From positions 1-6,396 of the forward strand of contig JAGOIB010000059.1 in NCBI GenBank assembly GCA_017995875.1: a stretch of DNA of 6,396 nt, given 5' to 3'. A model generated the notes under the pieces. The model ran no database searches. It saw only the letters and a list, made by a program, of their open reading frames with translations, and was not told the DNA's origin. Positions 1 through 6,219 of this stretch are shown one piece after another; position 1 is the stretch's first letter; every line of letters starts with the position of its first letter. The position numbers were made by a program, and so were the translations under genes. The DNA is from Saprospiraceae bacterium. GTDB taxonomy: Bacteria > Bacteroidota > Bacteroidia > Chitinophagales > Saprospiraceae.

Positions 1-61
1 AAGAGGCTGAAGAGGCCTAAGAAGCTTAAAAGGCTGAAGAGGCCAAAGAGGCTCAAGGGAC
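1..61. repeat. 9-bp tandem array, purine-rich orientation (left arm)
   Basis: Six full units plus a partial one of the 9-mer GCCTCTTNN, read on the minus strand, run from the window edge to position 61. The units are diverged (AAGAGGCTG, AAGAGGCCT, AAGAAGCTT and so on). Positions 31-59 match the reverse complement of 612-640, and also of 567-595, at 28 of 29 bases, so this is the inverted counterpart of the array beyond the S23 gene. The left end is cut off, so full length is unknown. On the plus strand, frame 1 is open from the edge to a TAA at 79-81 (a Lys/Arg/Leu-rich stretch), while the Glu-Ala frame stops at 18-20. The tail of an upstream gene therefore cannot be excluded. Confidence 0.85.
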
Positions 62-82
62 TATTTAAAAATAAACTTTAAT

Positions 83-88
83 AAAGGA
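83..88 (+). promoter_or_regulatory. Ribosome binding site of the S23 gene
   Basis: AAAGGA lies five bases before the ATG at 94 in an A/T-rich leader (61-93). It resembles a Shine-Dalgarno sequence and supports this start. It is the clearest such site in the window. Confidence 0.5.
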
Positions 89-93
89 CCAAA

Positions 94-468
94 ATGAAAA
101 GAAGTCATTACAAACAATTTGAAGATTTGATCATATGGCAAGAAGGGGTAAAACTGGCGTGCGACATTTACACCCTGTTCAGGTATTCAAAGGAATTTAT
201 ATTTAAAGATCAGGTAATCCGTAGCTCTATATCCATTCCCTCCAATATTGCTGAAGGGTTTGAGAGGCAATCTGATAAAGAATTTGTAAAATTCCTGTAT
301 TATGCAAAAGGTTCATCTGGTGAACTTCGCACACAACTCTATATAGCAAACCAGTTGCTCCTTATCGATGATACCATTTGTAAAGAAGCTATCGTGCGAT
401 CCAGACGCATCTCAGGTATGATCCAAAATCTAATCACTACAATCAAACATGACATCGGTGCTAAATAG
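94..468 (+). CDS. Four-helix-bundle protein, S23 / 23S rRNA intervening-sequence family
   Basis: This 124-residue protein matches the S23 family (IVS protein; Pfam family of 23S rRNA-associated proteins) in length and motifs. It has the N-terminal FEDLIIWQEGVKLACDIY (residues 9-26) forming helix 1, then FKDQVIRSSISIPSNIAEGFER (about 37-58), the most diagnostic block, then EFVKFLYYAKGSSGELRTQL (63-82). A last helix ends in a basic tail. Members were first seen inside intervening sequences of 23S rRNA genes, but most Bacteroidota copies stand alone, as here. The diversity-generating-retroelement accessory protein Avd has the same fold and is a basic pentamer that binds nucleic acid. The molecular role of free-standing members is unknown. 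No reverse transcriptase or rRNA is nearby. The gene is flanked by inverted arrays of a 9-bp repeat, which suggests it may belong to a repeat-bounded unit. The family call is firm; the function is not. Confidence 0.93.
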   Translation: MKRSHYKQFEDLIIWQEGVKLACDIYTLFRYSKEFIFKDQVIRSSISIPSNIAEGFERQSDKEFVKFLYYAKGSSGELRTQLYIANQLLLIDDTICKEAIVRSRRISGMIQNLITTIKHDIGAK

Positions 469-491
469 GATTTAAGAAATTAAATCAATTT
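469..491 (+). terminator. Possible weak terminator hairpin after the S23 gene
   Basis: Directly after the TAG stop, GATTTAA (469-475) can pair with TTAAATC (480-486) around a GAAA tetraloop, and AATTT follows. The stem is entirely A/T except one G-C pair and the T-run is short, so as an intrinsic terminator it would be weak. It may simply be a stable 3' end. If it does not terminate, transcription would run through the array into the glycosyltransferase genes. Confidence 0.3.
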
Positions 492-492
492 C

Positions 493-663
493 GCCTCTTT
501 GACCTATTTGGCCTCTTATGCCTCTTTCACCTCTTTCGCCTCTTTAACCTCTTTAACCTCTTTCGCCCCTTGAGCCTCTTTCGCCTCTTCAGCCTCTTGA
601 GCCTCTTTCGCCCCTTGAGCCTCTTTCGCCTCTTCAGCCTCTTGGGCCTTTTCAGCCTCTTCT
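493..663. repeat. 9-bp tandem array, 19 units of GCCTCTTNN (right arm)
   Basis: Nineteen 9-bp units run without a phase break. Bases 2, 3, 6 and 7 of the unit are invariant. Base 1 is G in 15 and A in 4 units, base 4 is T in 17, and base 5 is C in 17. Bases 8 and 9 vary freely (T/G/C/A = 10/4/4/1 and 2/3/6/8). The array fills nearly the whole gap between the S23 gene and the GT2 gene, ending 24 bp before the GT2 start. Read on the minus strand in one frame it has no stop from 710 to 519 and spells Ala-Lys-Glu, Ala-Gln-Glu and Gly repeats, but no good start or neighbour supports a gene there. The same unit occurs at 1-61 (inverted), 2554-2598 and 4163-4243. Confidence 0.95.
556..645. repeat. 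45-bp higher-order direct duplication inside the array
   Basis: Units 8-12 (556-600) and 13-17 (601-645) of the array are two 45-bp blocks of five units each. They differ only at their first base (A/G) and last base (A/G), so 43 of 45 positions are identical. The remaining units are more divergent. This indicates a recent block duplication by slippage or unequal recombination. Confidence 0.9.
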
Positions 664-687
664 ACAAAATTCCTATTTTGTGGGATC

Positions 688-1443
688 ATGCTCACAGTAG
701 TTATAATCACCTACAACGAAGAAATCAACATCCGCCGATGCCTCGAAAGCGTCCAGGGAGTGGGTGATGAAATCATCGTCGTAGACTCAGGCTCAGTCGA
801 CAATACAGCAGATATATGCCGCTCTATGGGCGCCACGGTCATCCAACAGGATTTCCTTGGGTATATCGAGCAAAAAAACTTTGCAACGGCTCAGGCGAAA
901 AACGACTGGATACTTTCCCTTGACGCAGATGAAGCACTTACCCCCGAACTCAAAGCGACCATCCTCTCCACATTTCCCGATCCTAAGGCTGATGGCTACA
1001 CGCTCAATCGCATTACCAACTATTGCGGCACCTGGGTAAAACATAGCGGCTGGTACCCAGATGTCAAATTACGTCTCTACGATCGCCGTAAAGGCCAGTG
1101 GACCGGCGTTAATCCTCACGATCGATTCAGGCTAAATCTTGGTTCTAAATTGATGCACCTCCAGGGTGACCTGCAACACTATTCGTACAGCACTATCTCT
1201 GATCACATCAAACAAATAGATCGTTTCAGTACCATCGGGGCCGTCTCGATGTTCAACAACGGGAATCGTTCGAGTATATTGAAGATTATCTACAAACCCG
1301 TTGCCCGTTTTATGCGCCATTTCGTTTTCAAACTCGGCTTTCTCGACGGGCTTACCGGATTTACGATTGCGGTCAACAGCGCCCATGCTGTATTCCTCAA
1401 ATACCTGCGATTGTATTATCTCCAAAAAGGCATATCGCTTTGA
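688..1443 (+). CDS. GT2 family glycosyltransferase, WaaE/LgtF-like
   Basis: This 251-residue inverting GT-A glycosyltransferase should transfer a sugar from a nucleotide sugar to a lipopolysaccharide core or similar glycan on the cytoplasmic face of the inner membrane. It begins directly with the first beta strand LTVVIITYNEE (2-12), followed by EIIVVDSGSVDNT (28-40) for nucleotide binding. The metal-binding motif is SLDADE (77-82). The block GWYPDVKLRLYDRRKGQWTG (121-140) plus VNPHDRF (141-147) is typical of WaaE/LgtF-type core glucosyltransferases. The C-terminal 60 residues are basic and hydrophobic and probably membrane-associated. The ATG at 688 is accepted because the fold starts there, although no good ribosome site is visible. 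The upstream 9-bp array ends 24 bp before it, so any dedicated promoter must overlap the array. The stop overlaps the next gene. Donor and acceptor cannot be read from sequence. Confidence 0.9.
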   Translation: MLTVVIITYNEEINIRRCLESVQGVGDEIIVVDSGSVDNTADICRSMGATVIQQDFLGYIEQKNFATAQAKNDWILSLDADEALTPELKATILSTFPDPKADGYTLNRITNYCGTWVKHSGWYPDVKLRLYDRRKGQWTGVNPHDRFRLNLGSKLMHLQGDLQHYSYSTISDHIKQIDRFSTIGAVSMFNNGNRSSILKIIYKPVARFMRHFVFKLGFLDGLTGFTIAVNSAHAVFLKYLRLYYLQKGISL

Positions 1444-2540
1444 CGATCCTGCATGTCTCTACACCGACGTCCTGGCGCGGCGGAGAACAACAAGCTGCCT
1501 ATCTCGCAATAGCCCTCAAGGCCTCTGGCATTGATCAAATTGTTTTGTGCCCCGATCGTTCTGTTCTCGCTACCAGGATGCAGGAAGCAGGCATTCCTGT
1601 TGAAACATTTGCTTCACGTGGCCTGCTTAATCTTAATCTGGCACAACATATTGCAAAACTGTGCAGAAAAAAAAATATCGATATCATCCATTGCCATGAT
1701 TCACATGCGCACAGCGCAGCAGTGATTTCGGCTTCCGTTTTCAACAACCCCACGCCTATTGTTGTCAGCAGACGCGTTGATTTTCCGGTCTCCGGAAATT
1801 TTATGTCCCGATGGAAATACAATCATCCTTCCGTCAGGCGCATACTCTGCGTTTCGGAAATGATCAGGACGATCACGGCTCCTGCGATCAAAGATGCTTC
1901 AAAACTCACCGTGGTTTATTCCGGTATCGATTTGTCGAGGTACGACCTCCCTTCCGTTGAACGCAAACTTATCGGAGAATTAAATTTATCTCCATCCGTC
2001 AGATTGGTGGGCAATATAAGTGCACTTGCCGATCACAAAGATTATCCTACATTTCTTCAAACTGCAGCCGCCATTTGCAAGGAGCATGACAACATCCACT
2101 TTATCATTGCCGGCAAAGGCCCTGAAGAAGAAAAAATAAAATCAATCATCCGGGATCAGAATCTGGGTGACAAAGTTCATCTGCTCGGATTCCGCGATGA
2201 TGTTGTTCAAGTCATGCAATCCCTGGATGTATTTCTAATGACTTCTATTACGGAAGGATTAGGTACGATCGTACTTGATGCATTCGCTGCAGGTGTCCCT
2301 GTGGTTGCAACATGTGCAGGAGGCATTCCCGAAATGGTAGTGGATGGTGTGACAGGCTTGCTCGCCGATCCACGTGATGTAGTTGCCTTGAAAGACGCCA
2401 CGCTCCGCATACTCAATGACCCTGCCTTAACAAAACAACTCACCGATAACGCAAATGAGCGTGTGAAGGATTTTTCTTTCCAAGCGACTGCAGAGAAGAC
2501 CTTAAAAATATATCGCGCAGAGACGCAGAGACTCAGTTAA
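1440..2540 (+). CDS. GT4 family glycosyltransferase (GT-B fold)
   Basis: This 366-residue retaining glycosyltransferase probably acts next to the preceding GT2 enzyme in surface-glycan or lipopolysaccharide assembly. The N-terminal Rossmann half starts with ILHVSTPTSWRGGEQQ (3-18), whose Gly-Gly loop is typical of GT4. It continues with DIIHCHDSHAH (81-91) and CVSEMIR (137-143). The C-terminal half has GNISALADHKDYPTFL (191-206), IAGKGPEEE (223-231), GFRDDV (250-255) and the donor-binding block EGLGTIVLDAFAAGVPVVAT (272-291). In the family's E-x7-E signature the second Glu is Asp here (E272, D280). The start is TTG at 1440, overlapping the GT2 stop as TTGA. The next in-frame ATG is at residue 47, inside the fold, so TTG is the best start. 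An AAAAGG about ten bases upstream may help, and the overlap implies translational coupling. The last few codons lie in a CGCAGAGA duplication. Confidence 0.9.
   Translation: MTILHVSTPTSWRGGEQQAAYLAIALKASGIDQIVLCPDRSVLATRMQEAGIPVETFASRGLLNLNLAQHIAKLCRKKNIDIIHCHDSHAHSAAVISASVFNNPTPIVVSRRVDFPVSGNFMSRWKYNHPSVRRILCVSEMIRTITAPAIKDASKLTVVYSGIDLSRYDLPSVERKLIGELNLSPSVRLVGNISALADHKDYPTFLQTAAAICKEHDNIHFIIAGKGPEEEKIKSIIRDQNLGDKVHLLGFRDDVVQVMQSLDVFLMTSITEGLGTIVLDAFAAGVPVVATCAGGIPEMVVDGVTGLLADPRDVVALKDATLRILNDPALTKQLTDNANERVKDFSFQATAEKTLKIYRAETQRLS
2516..2531. repeat. Two tandem copies of CGCAGAGA at the end of the GT4 gene
   Basis: CGCAGAGA occurs twice in a row (2516-2523, 2524-2531) and is followed by CTCAG and the TAA stop. 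It encodes most of the final residues of the GT4 protein, beyond the conserved fold. CGCAGAGA-type tandems are, from general experience, common as intergenic repeats in Bacteroidota. This tail may be a repeat that was captured as coding sequence. Confidence 0.55.
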
Positions 2541-2553
2541 ACTTACTCCCTTT

Positions 2554-2598
2554 GCCTCTTCAGCATCTTTAGCCTTTTCAGCCTCTTCCGCCTTTTCG
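2554..2598. repeat. 9-bp tandem array, five units, between convergent genes
   Basis: Five in-phase units (GCCTCTTCA, GCATCTTTA, GCCTTTTCA, GCCTCTTCC, GCCTTTTCG) fill the 61-bp gap between the GT4 stop and the protease stop at 2602. They have the same orientation as the 493-663 array. Read on the minus strand, the Ala-Lys-Glu frame is open but lies in a different frame from the protease. No convincing terminator hairpin is seen in this gap. Confidence 0.85.
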
Positions 2599-2601
2599 GC
2601 T

Positions 2602-5600
2602 TTACGTCTTTCCATTCCTCGTCCTATCCTCCTGCTTTGGCGTCGGTGGTGCGAGTGGCCCCTTTGTCACAATACCCTTCATCACTACTTCGATAGCTTT
2701 CTGCAATTGTGTATCAATTCCTTTTGCCAGGCTTGTAGGATCTTCTTTCACTTCGATATCAGGATCTACGCCATGACCTTCCATAAACCATGTACCATCA
2801 GGATTATACATTCTGAAAGTAGGAACAGTGACTTCTCCACCATCGATTAGACCCGGTGCACCTGAGATACCAATAAGACCACCCCATGTGCGACCACCAA
2901 TCAATGGACCAAGTCCTGCCTTGCGGAAATAATCCGGAAATGCATCACCTCCTGATCCTGACCAACCATTGATCAACATCGCCATCGATCCAAAATGCGC
3001 TACCGGTGGCCACTGCCAGTTTTTCCCATCACGCACATCCCAATACGCTAATGGCTTGCGATTGAGTAATTCGATAAAACGATCCGGAATCTGTCCTCCG
3101 TTATTGAAGCGCTCATCAACGATCAATCCTTCTTTATTCCATTGGCCATAAAACTGGCGTACGAGTTCATTCTGCCCTTCAACACCTGTATCAGGTACAT
3201 AGATGTAACCGATTTTTCCACCGGAGGCTTTATCTACTTCCATTCTGTTTTGCTCGATCCAGGCGAGATTACGCAGGCGTGTTTCATCATCCAGTGTGGT
3301 GACCACAACATTGCGTGATCCATCAAAAGTTGGTTTTGAATTGACCGTCAACTCAACGGTCTTTTCTGCAAGTCCTTCAAAAGCGGCCCATGGATCAGGA
3401 TACTCACTGAGTGCGATGCCATTGACAGCAAGGATATAATCTCCTGCACCAACATTGATCCCCGGCTCATCCAAAGGTGATCTCACTTCATTGTCCCATG
3501 CTGCACCACGTACGACTTTTGATACCATGAACTGCCCATCTTTCTTTGCCCAGTCTATTCCGAGGTAACCAACCTGTCTGTTCTTTGGCTTCTCACCATC
3601 TCCACCAAAACGATAGGTGTGCGATGCGTTGAGCTCTCCAATCATTTCCCCAATGACAAAATTGATATCTGCACGGTTAACACAAAAAGGCAGCAATGCT
3701 GAATATTGAGCACGTACCGCATTCCAATCCACGCCATGCATATCCTTGTCATAGAAAAAATCACGTTCAAATCGCCATGCGTCATTGAAGATCTGCGTCC
3801 ACTCTTCCATCGGATTGATGGTCGCTTCCATATCCTTGATGTTTAATGACTTTTCAACTTTCTGATCAGCTGCAAAATCAACGATACTGTAATTGCCATT
3901 CTGCACGACAAGTACTTTTTTACCATCCGCGCTTACATCATACCCGTTGATATTATCCAGGATAGTTTTCTCTTCACGTTCTTCAAGATCAAAATATTTC
4001 AAGGATACATCTTCATCACCGGATCCTGTATTCGGTCCACGGCTATAGGCAATCTTTCCACTAACCGCTTTCAATCCACCTATATTTCCAGGATCAGGAG
4101 GGAGGACTACAAGACGCCCTTCGAAATTATCAAAATCAATCTTCGTTACTTTAGTACTATCTGCATCTTTCGCCTCTTCAGCCTCTTTGGCATCTTTAGC
4201 CTCTTTAGCCCCTTTCGCCTTTTTCGCATCTTTCGCTTCCTCTTCCTTTTTTGGCTCGTCAACTTTAGCGATAGCCACAGTATCATTTTCAGTTGACAAC
4301 GGACTCGCCTCTTCCTTTGTCAATGTGATAGCTGCCAGTTGTGTTGAATTCGGATAAGCCCATGAATTGTCAAAGTCACTATAGACAGGATCAAAATTGC
4401 GATTGGTTAACAGGTAAAGATATTTTCCATCAGGATCAAACGTTGGATTGCGATCTGAATAAAATCCACTGGTCAGCCTGGTTGTGATTTTCGTTTTTGT
4501 GTTATATACATAGATCGCATTGTTGCCATTGTCTTGTCCTTTTTCATAAGCAAGCCATTGACTGTCGGATGACCAGTTTGGCGCCCATCCACGAAGTCCA
4601 CCTTCAAAGAGACGATTGTCCTGGTCTATCTTCTCCCATTTCTTTGTATCCATATTGTAGATATTGAAGGTCATGGTCTGATCGACCCAAACCATCTTCT
4701 TACTATCCGGAGACCAGTATATAGCGTACCTGAAACCAGGACCCATTGTAGTAAGTTTTGTCTCCGCGGCTCCTTGTGTAAGATCACGTACTGTCAATTC
4801 ATATTCGCCGGATTTGTCACTCCAGTACGCCACATATTTGCCATCAGGTGACCATGCAGGACTTCGCTCTGCTACCCCCGAGGTGCGTGTCAGGTTTTGG
4901 ATGTATCCCTCTTCTGCAGGAACCGAAAAGACATCACCTCTCGCTTCAATCAATGCCCGGTTACCATCAGGTGAAATGCTCACACTTGTGATATAATCAG
5001 ATACACTTTCTTTTCTTGGCTTGACAGTTACCAGGTCAGTGATCACATTGATCTTCACTACACGGGACCTGTTGGTCTTGAGATCAAGCAGGCACATATC
5101 GCCATTCGCTTCATACACGATTTCAGAAGGGCCTAATGACGGAAAGTGAATGTCAAAATCCGCATAGTTGGTGATTTGTGTGGTTGATTTTGTCTTGATA
5201 TCATACATCCAGATATTATTGCGTTGCTCAGCACCTCTGTCAGACATGTAATAAATCTTGTCTCCTGTCCACATTGGTAATTCGCAGCCGGCGTCTGTGT
5301 TCGTGATATTGGTAGAGGCAAGAGTTGTTAGATCAAAAATCCAGATATTGCCATTACTGCCACCACGGTACCGTTTCCATGTAGCACCTAACACTGACCG
5401 CTCATTGAAAGCGATTTGTGTGGCATCGGGAGATAATGAACCAAACTCTCCATAGGCCATTGGAAGTTTCTCAGAAACACCGCCGATCGCATCGACTTTG
5501 TAAAACTGGGAAAAACGTTGTTTGCCACTCTCCCTGCTTGAAGTATACAGGAGCTTATCGCCGGTAGGATACCAATCGATCAGGCGGTCACCCATGCCAT

Positions 5601-5913
5601 GATAGGTAATCCGGGTCGGTAACCCACCCAAGGAAGGCATGACATATATATCGACGTTTCCGTCATAATTGCCCGAAAAGGCGACTTTGGATCCATCGGG
5701 TGAAAAACGCGGATAGCCTTCAGATCCTGACGGTGAACTCAGCTTGTTGGCAGTGCCTCCTTCTTTGTCTACGATCCAGATATCGCCGCCATAAGAGAAA
5801 ACAATCTGAGTTTGGGATACATCAGGGGTACGGAACATCCTGGCACTCACCTGGGCCCTGGATGCTTGCGATATCAATAAAGAAAGGCAAAGCAGGAAAA
5901 AACTGTTTTTCAT
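2602..5913 (-). CDS. Secreted tricorn-family protease (peptidase S41, propeller-PDZ type)
   Basis: This 1103-residue protein is a full-length tricorn-type serine protease. Tricorn trims short peptides after entry through its beta propellers. The start is ATG at 5913, which gives the signal peptide MKNSFFLLCLSLLISQASRA with likely cleavage after Ala20. An ATG 13 codons upstream (5952) would bury it. The export route is therefore Sec, to the periplasm or beyond. Residues about 25-640 form propeller repeats with PD40 motifs (RFSPDGSKVAF, SPAWSPDGKYVAYWS). They are followed by a helical C1 domain (EEWTQIFNDAWRFERDFFY, 703-721), a PDZ domain (about 784-870) and the S41 core (about 899-1085). The tetrad reads Ser764-His765 in ELNASHTY, Ser987 in GWSGSGGDAF and Glu1045 in FMEGHGVDPD. 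The Ser-to-Glu spacing of 58 equals that of archaeal tricorn (S965, E1023). An Ala/Lys/Glu linker around 557-584 is encoded by a 9-bp repeat. The 5' leader is A-rich with no Shine-Dalgarno. Confidence 0.95.
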   Translation of the reverse strand: MKNSFFLLCLSLLISQASRAQVSARMFRTPDVSQTQIVFSYGGDIWIVDKEGGTANKLSSPSGSEGYPRFSPDGSKVAFSGNYDGNVDIYVMPSLGGLPTRITYHGMGDRLIDWYPTGDKLLYTSSRESGKQRFSQFYKVDAIGGVSEKLPMAYGEFGSLSPDATQIAFNERSVLGATWKRYRGGSNGNIWIFDLTTLASTNITNTDAGCELPMWTGDKIYYMSDRGAEQRNNIWMYDIKTKSTTQITNYADFDIHFPSLGPSEIVYEANGDMCLLDLKTNRSRVVKINVITDLVTVKPRKESVSDYITSVSISPDGNRALIEARGDVFSVPAEEGYIQNLTRTSGVAERSPAWSPDGKYVAYWSDKSGEYELTVRDLTQGAAETKLTTMGPGFRYAIYWSPDSKKMVWVDQTMTFNIYNMDTKKWEKIDQDNRLFEGGLRGWAPNWSSDSQWLAYEKGQDNGNNAIYVYNTKTKITTRLTSGFYSDRNPTFDPDGKYLYLLTNRNFDPVYSDFDNSWAYPNSTQLAAITLTKEEASPLSTENDTVAIAKVDEPKKEEEAKDAKKAKGAKEAKDAKEAEEAKDADSTKVTKIDFDNFEGRLVVLPPDPGNIGGLKAVSGKIAYSRGPNTGSGDEDVSLKYFDLEEREEKTILDNINGYDVSADGKKVLVVQNGNYSIVDFAADQKVEKSLNIKDMEATINPMEEWTQIFNDAWRFERDFFYDKDMHGVDWNAVRAQYSALLPFCVNRADINFVIGEMIGELNASHTYRFGGDGEKPKNRQVGYLGIDWAKKDGQFMVSKVVRGAAWDNEVRSPLDEPGINVGAGDYILAVNGIALSEYPDPWAAFEGLAEKTVELTVNSKPTFDGSRNVVVTTLDDETRLRNLAWIEQNRMEVDKASGGKIGYIYVPDTGVEGQNELVRQFYGQWNKEGLIVDERFNNGGQIPDRFIELLNRKPLAYWDVRDGKNWQWPPVAHFGSMAMLINGWSGSGGDAFPDYFRKAGLGPLIGGRTWGGLIGISGAPGLIDGGEVTVPTFRMYNPDGTWFMEGHGVDPDIEVKEDPTSLAKGIDTQLQKAIEVVMKGIVTKGPLAPPTPKQEDRTRNGKT
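4163..4243. repeat. 9-bp tandem array inside the protease gene
   Basis: Eight clear units and one degraded unit of the GCCTCTTNN family lie within the protease coding region. The minus strand reads them as repeated Ala-Lys-Asp, Ala-Lys-Glu and Ala-Lys-Gly triplets at about residues 557-584. The segment lies between the last PD40 motifs and the block KIDFDNFEGRLVVLPP, where bacterial tricorn homologues usually carry a K/E/D-rich linker. The 22 bases at 4166-4187 are identical to 577-598 and 622-643 in the intergenic array. Because the unit is 9 bp, copy-number change keeps the reading frame. Confidence 0.92.
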
Positions 5914-5992
5914 GGATTTGATTTTTGAGGCATCAAAATAGGCAAAAAGCATAAATGACTATGGAAAGTAGACCAAAAGGCGGTTATGGGAT

Positions 5993-6027
5993 ATTGACGA
6001 TTGTAGATTGACGATTGACGATTACGG
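5993..6027. repeat. 7-bp tandem repeat, ATTGACG family
   Basis: Five in-phase 7-mers read ATTGACG, ATTGTAG, ATTGACG, ATTGACG, ATTACGG. Three are identical and two are diverged. The array lies about 80 bp upstream of the protease start. Confidence 0.8.
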
Positions 6028-6037
6028 TCTGCCCCTA

Positions 6038-6153
6038 TACTTCGACCTGCTGATGCTCAATCTCGTGCTACACTTCGACTACCTTCATCGCATCCTTGTC
6101 CGCCCGCGGATGGTGAGCTGTAGCAGGAGGATGAGGGAGCGCAGGTCGAACTA
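6038..6153. repeat. Imperfect long inverted repeat
   Basis: The ends 6038-6050 and 6141-6153 pair at 12 of 13 positions (TTCGACCTGC against GCAGGTCGAA is perfect). Inside, TGCTACA (6066-6072) pairs with TGTAGCA (6119-6125), and CATCC (6091-6095) pairs with GGATG (6108-6112). The nested order would allow a 116-base branched hairpin. ACTTCGAC also recurs directly at 6039 and 6072. It may be an eroded dispersed repeat or a structured RNA; no gene is associated. Confidence 0.5.
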
Positions 6154-6177
6154 CAGTGCGGCGCAGCTCAGCAACCA

Positions 6178-6191
6178 TCCCCTGAAGGGGA
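6178..6191. repeat. TCCCC-TGAA-GGGGA hairpin
   Basis: A 5-bp stem, TCCCC (6178-6182) with GGGGA (6187-6191), closes a TGAA loop and is followed by CTTCAACTTT. CCCCTGAAGGGG-containing elements are, from general knowledge, widespread in Bacteroidota intergenic DNA. Its role here is unknown. It is not followed by a T-run that would mark an intrinsic terminator. Confidence 0.6.
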
Positions 6192-6219
6192 CTTCAACTT
6201 TACGTTTGACAATTCCCTT

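Noticed and set aside
1..81. C-terminal tail of an upstream gene (frame 1, stop at 79-81)
   Set aside because: Open frames in a short repeat are expected by chance. With only 27 codons visible, nothing recognisable supports a gene.
94..468. Diversity-generating retroelement accessory protein (Avd)
   Set aside because: The fold is shared, but the sequence fits the S23 group. No reverse transcriptase or template/variable repeat pair with A-specific differences is in the window.
493..663. CRISPR array
   Set aside because: The period is 9 bp with no 20-40 base spacers, and no cas genes are present.
672..680. CCTATTTTG before GT2, and the same 9-mer at 5934-5942 on the minus strand before the protease, as Bacteroidota -7 boxes
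   Set aside because: Each is one base short of TANNTTTG and lacks a well-spaced -33 TTTG. The copy before GT2 is only 7 bases from the ATG.
516..710. Minus-strand open frame encoding an Ala/Lys/Glu/Gln repeat peptide
   Set aside because: It is open because the 9-bp array has no stop in that frame. Its only start lies antisense in the GT2 gene, and no ribosome site supports it. Worth keeping only as a frame observation.
2550..2613. Minus-strand mini-frame running from ATG at 2615-2613 through the 2554-2598 array
   Set aside because: It overlaps the protease end out of frame, and its content is the repeat followed by antisense of GT4. There is no evidence of translation or frameshifting.
5914..5952. 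Upstream ATG at 5952 as the protease start
   Set aside because: It adds 13 residues in front of a clear signal peptide. The ATG at 5913 gives a typical basic-hydrophobic-Ala cleavage pattern.
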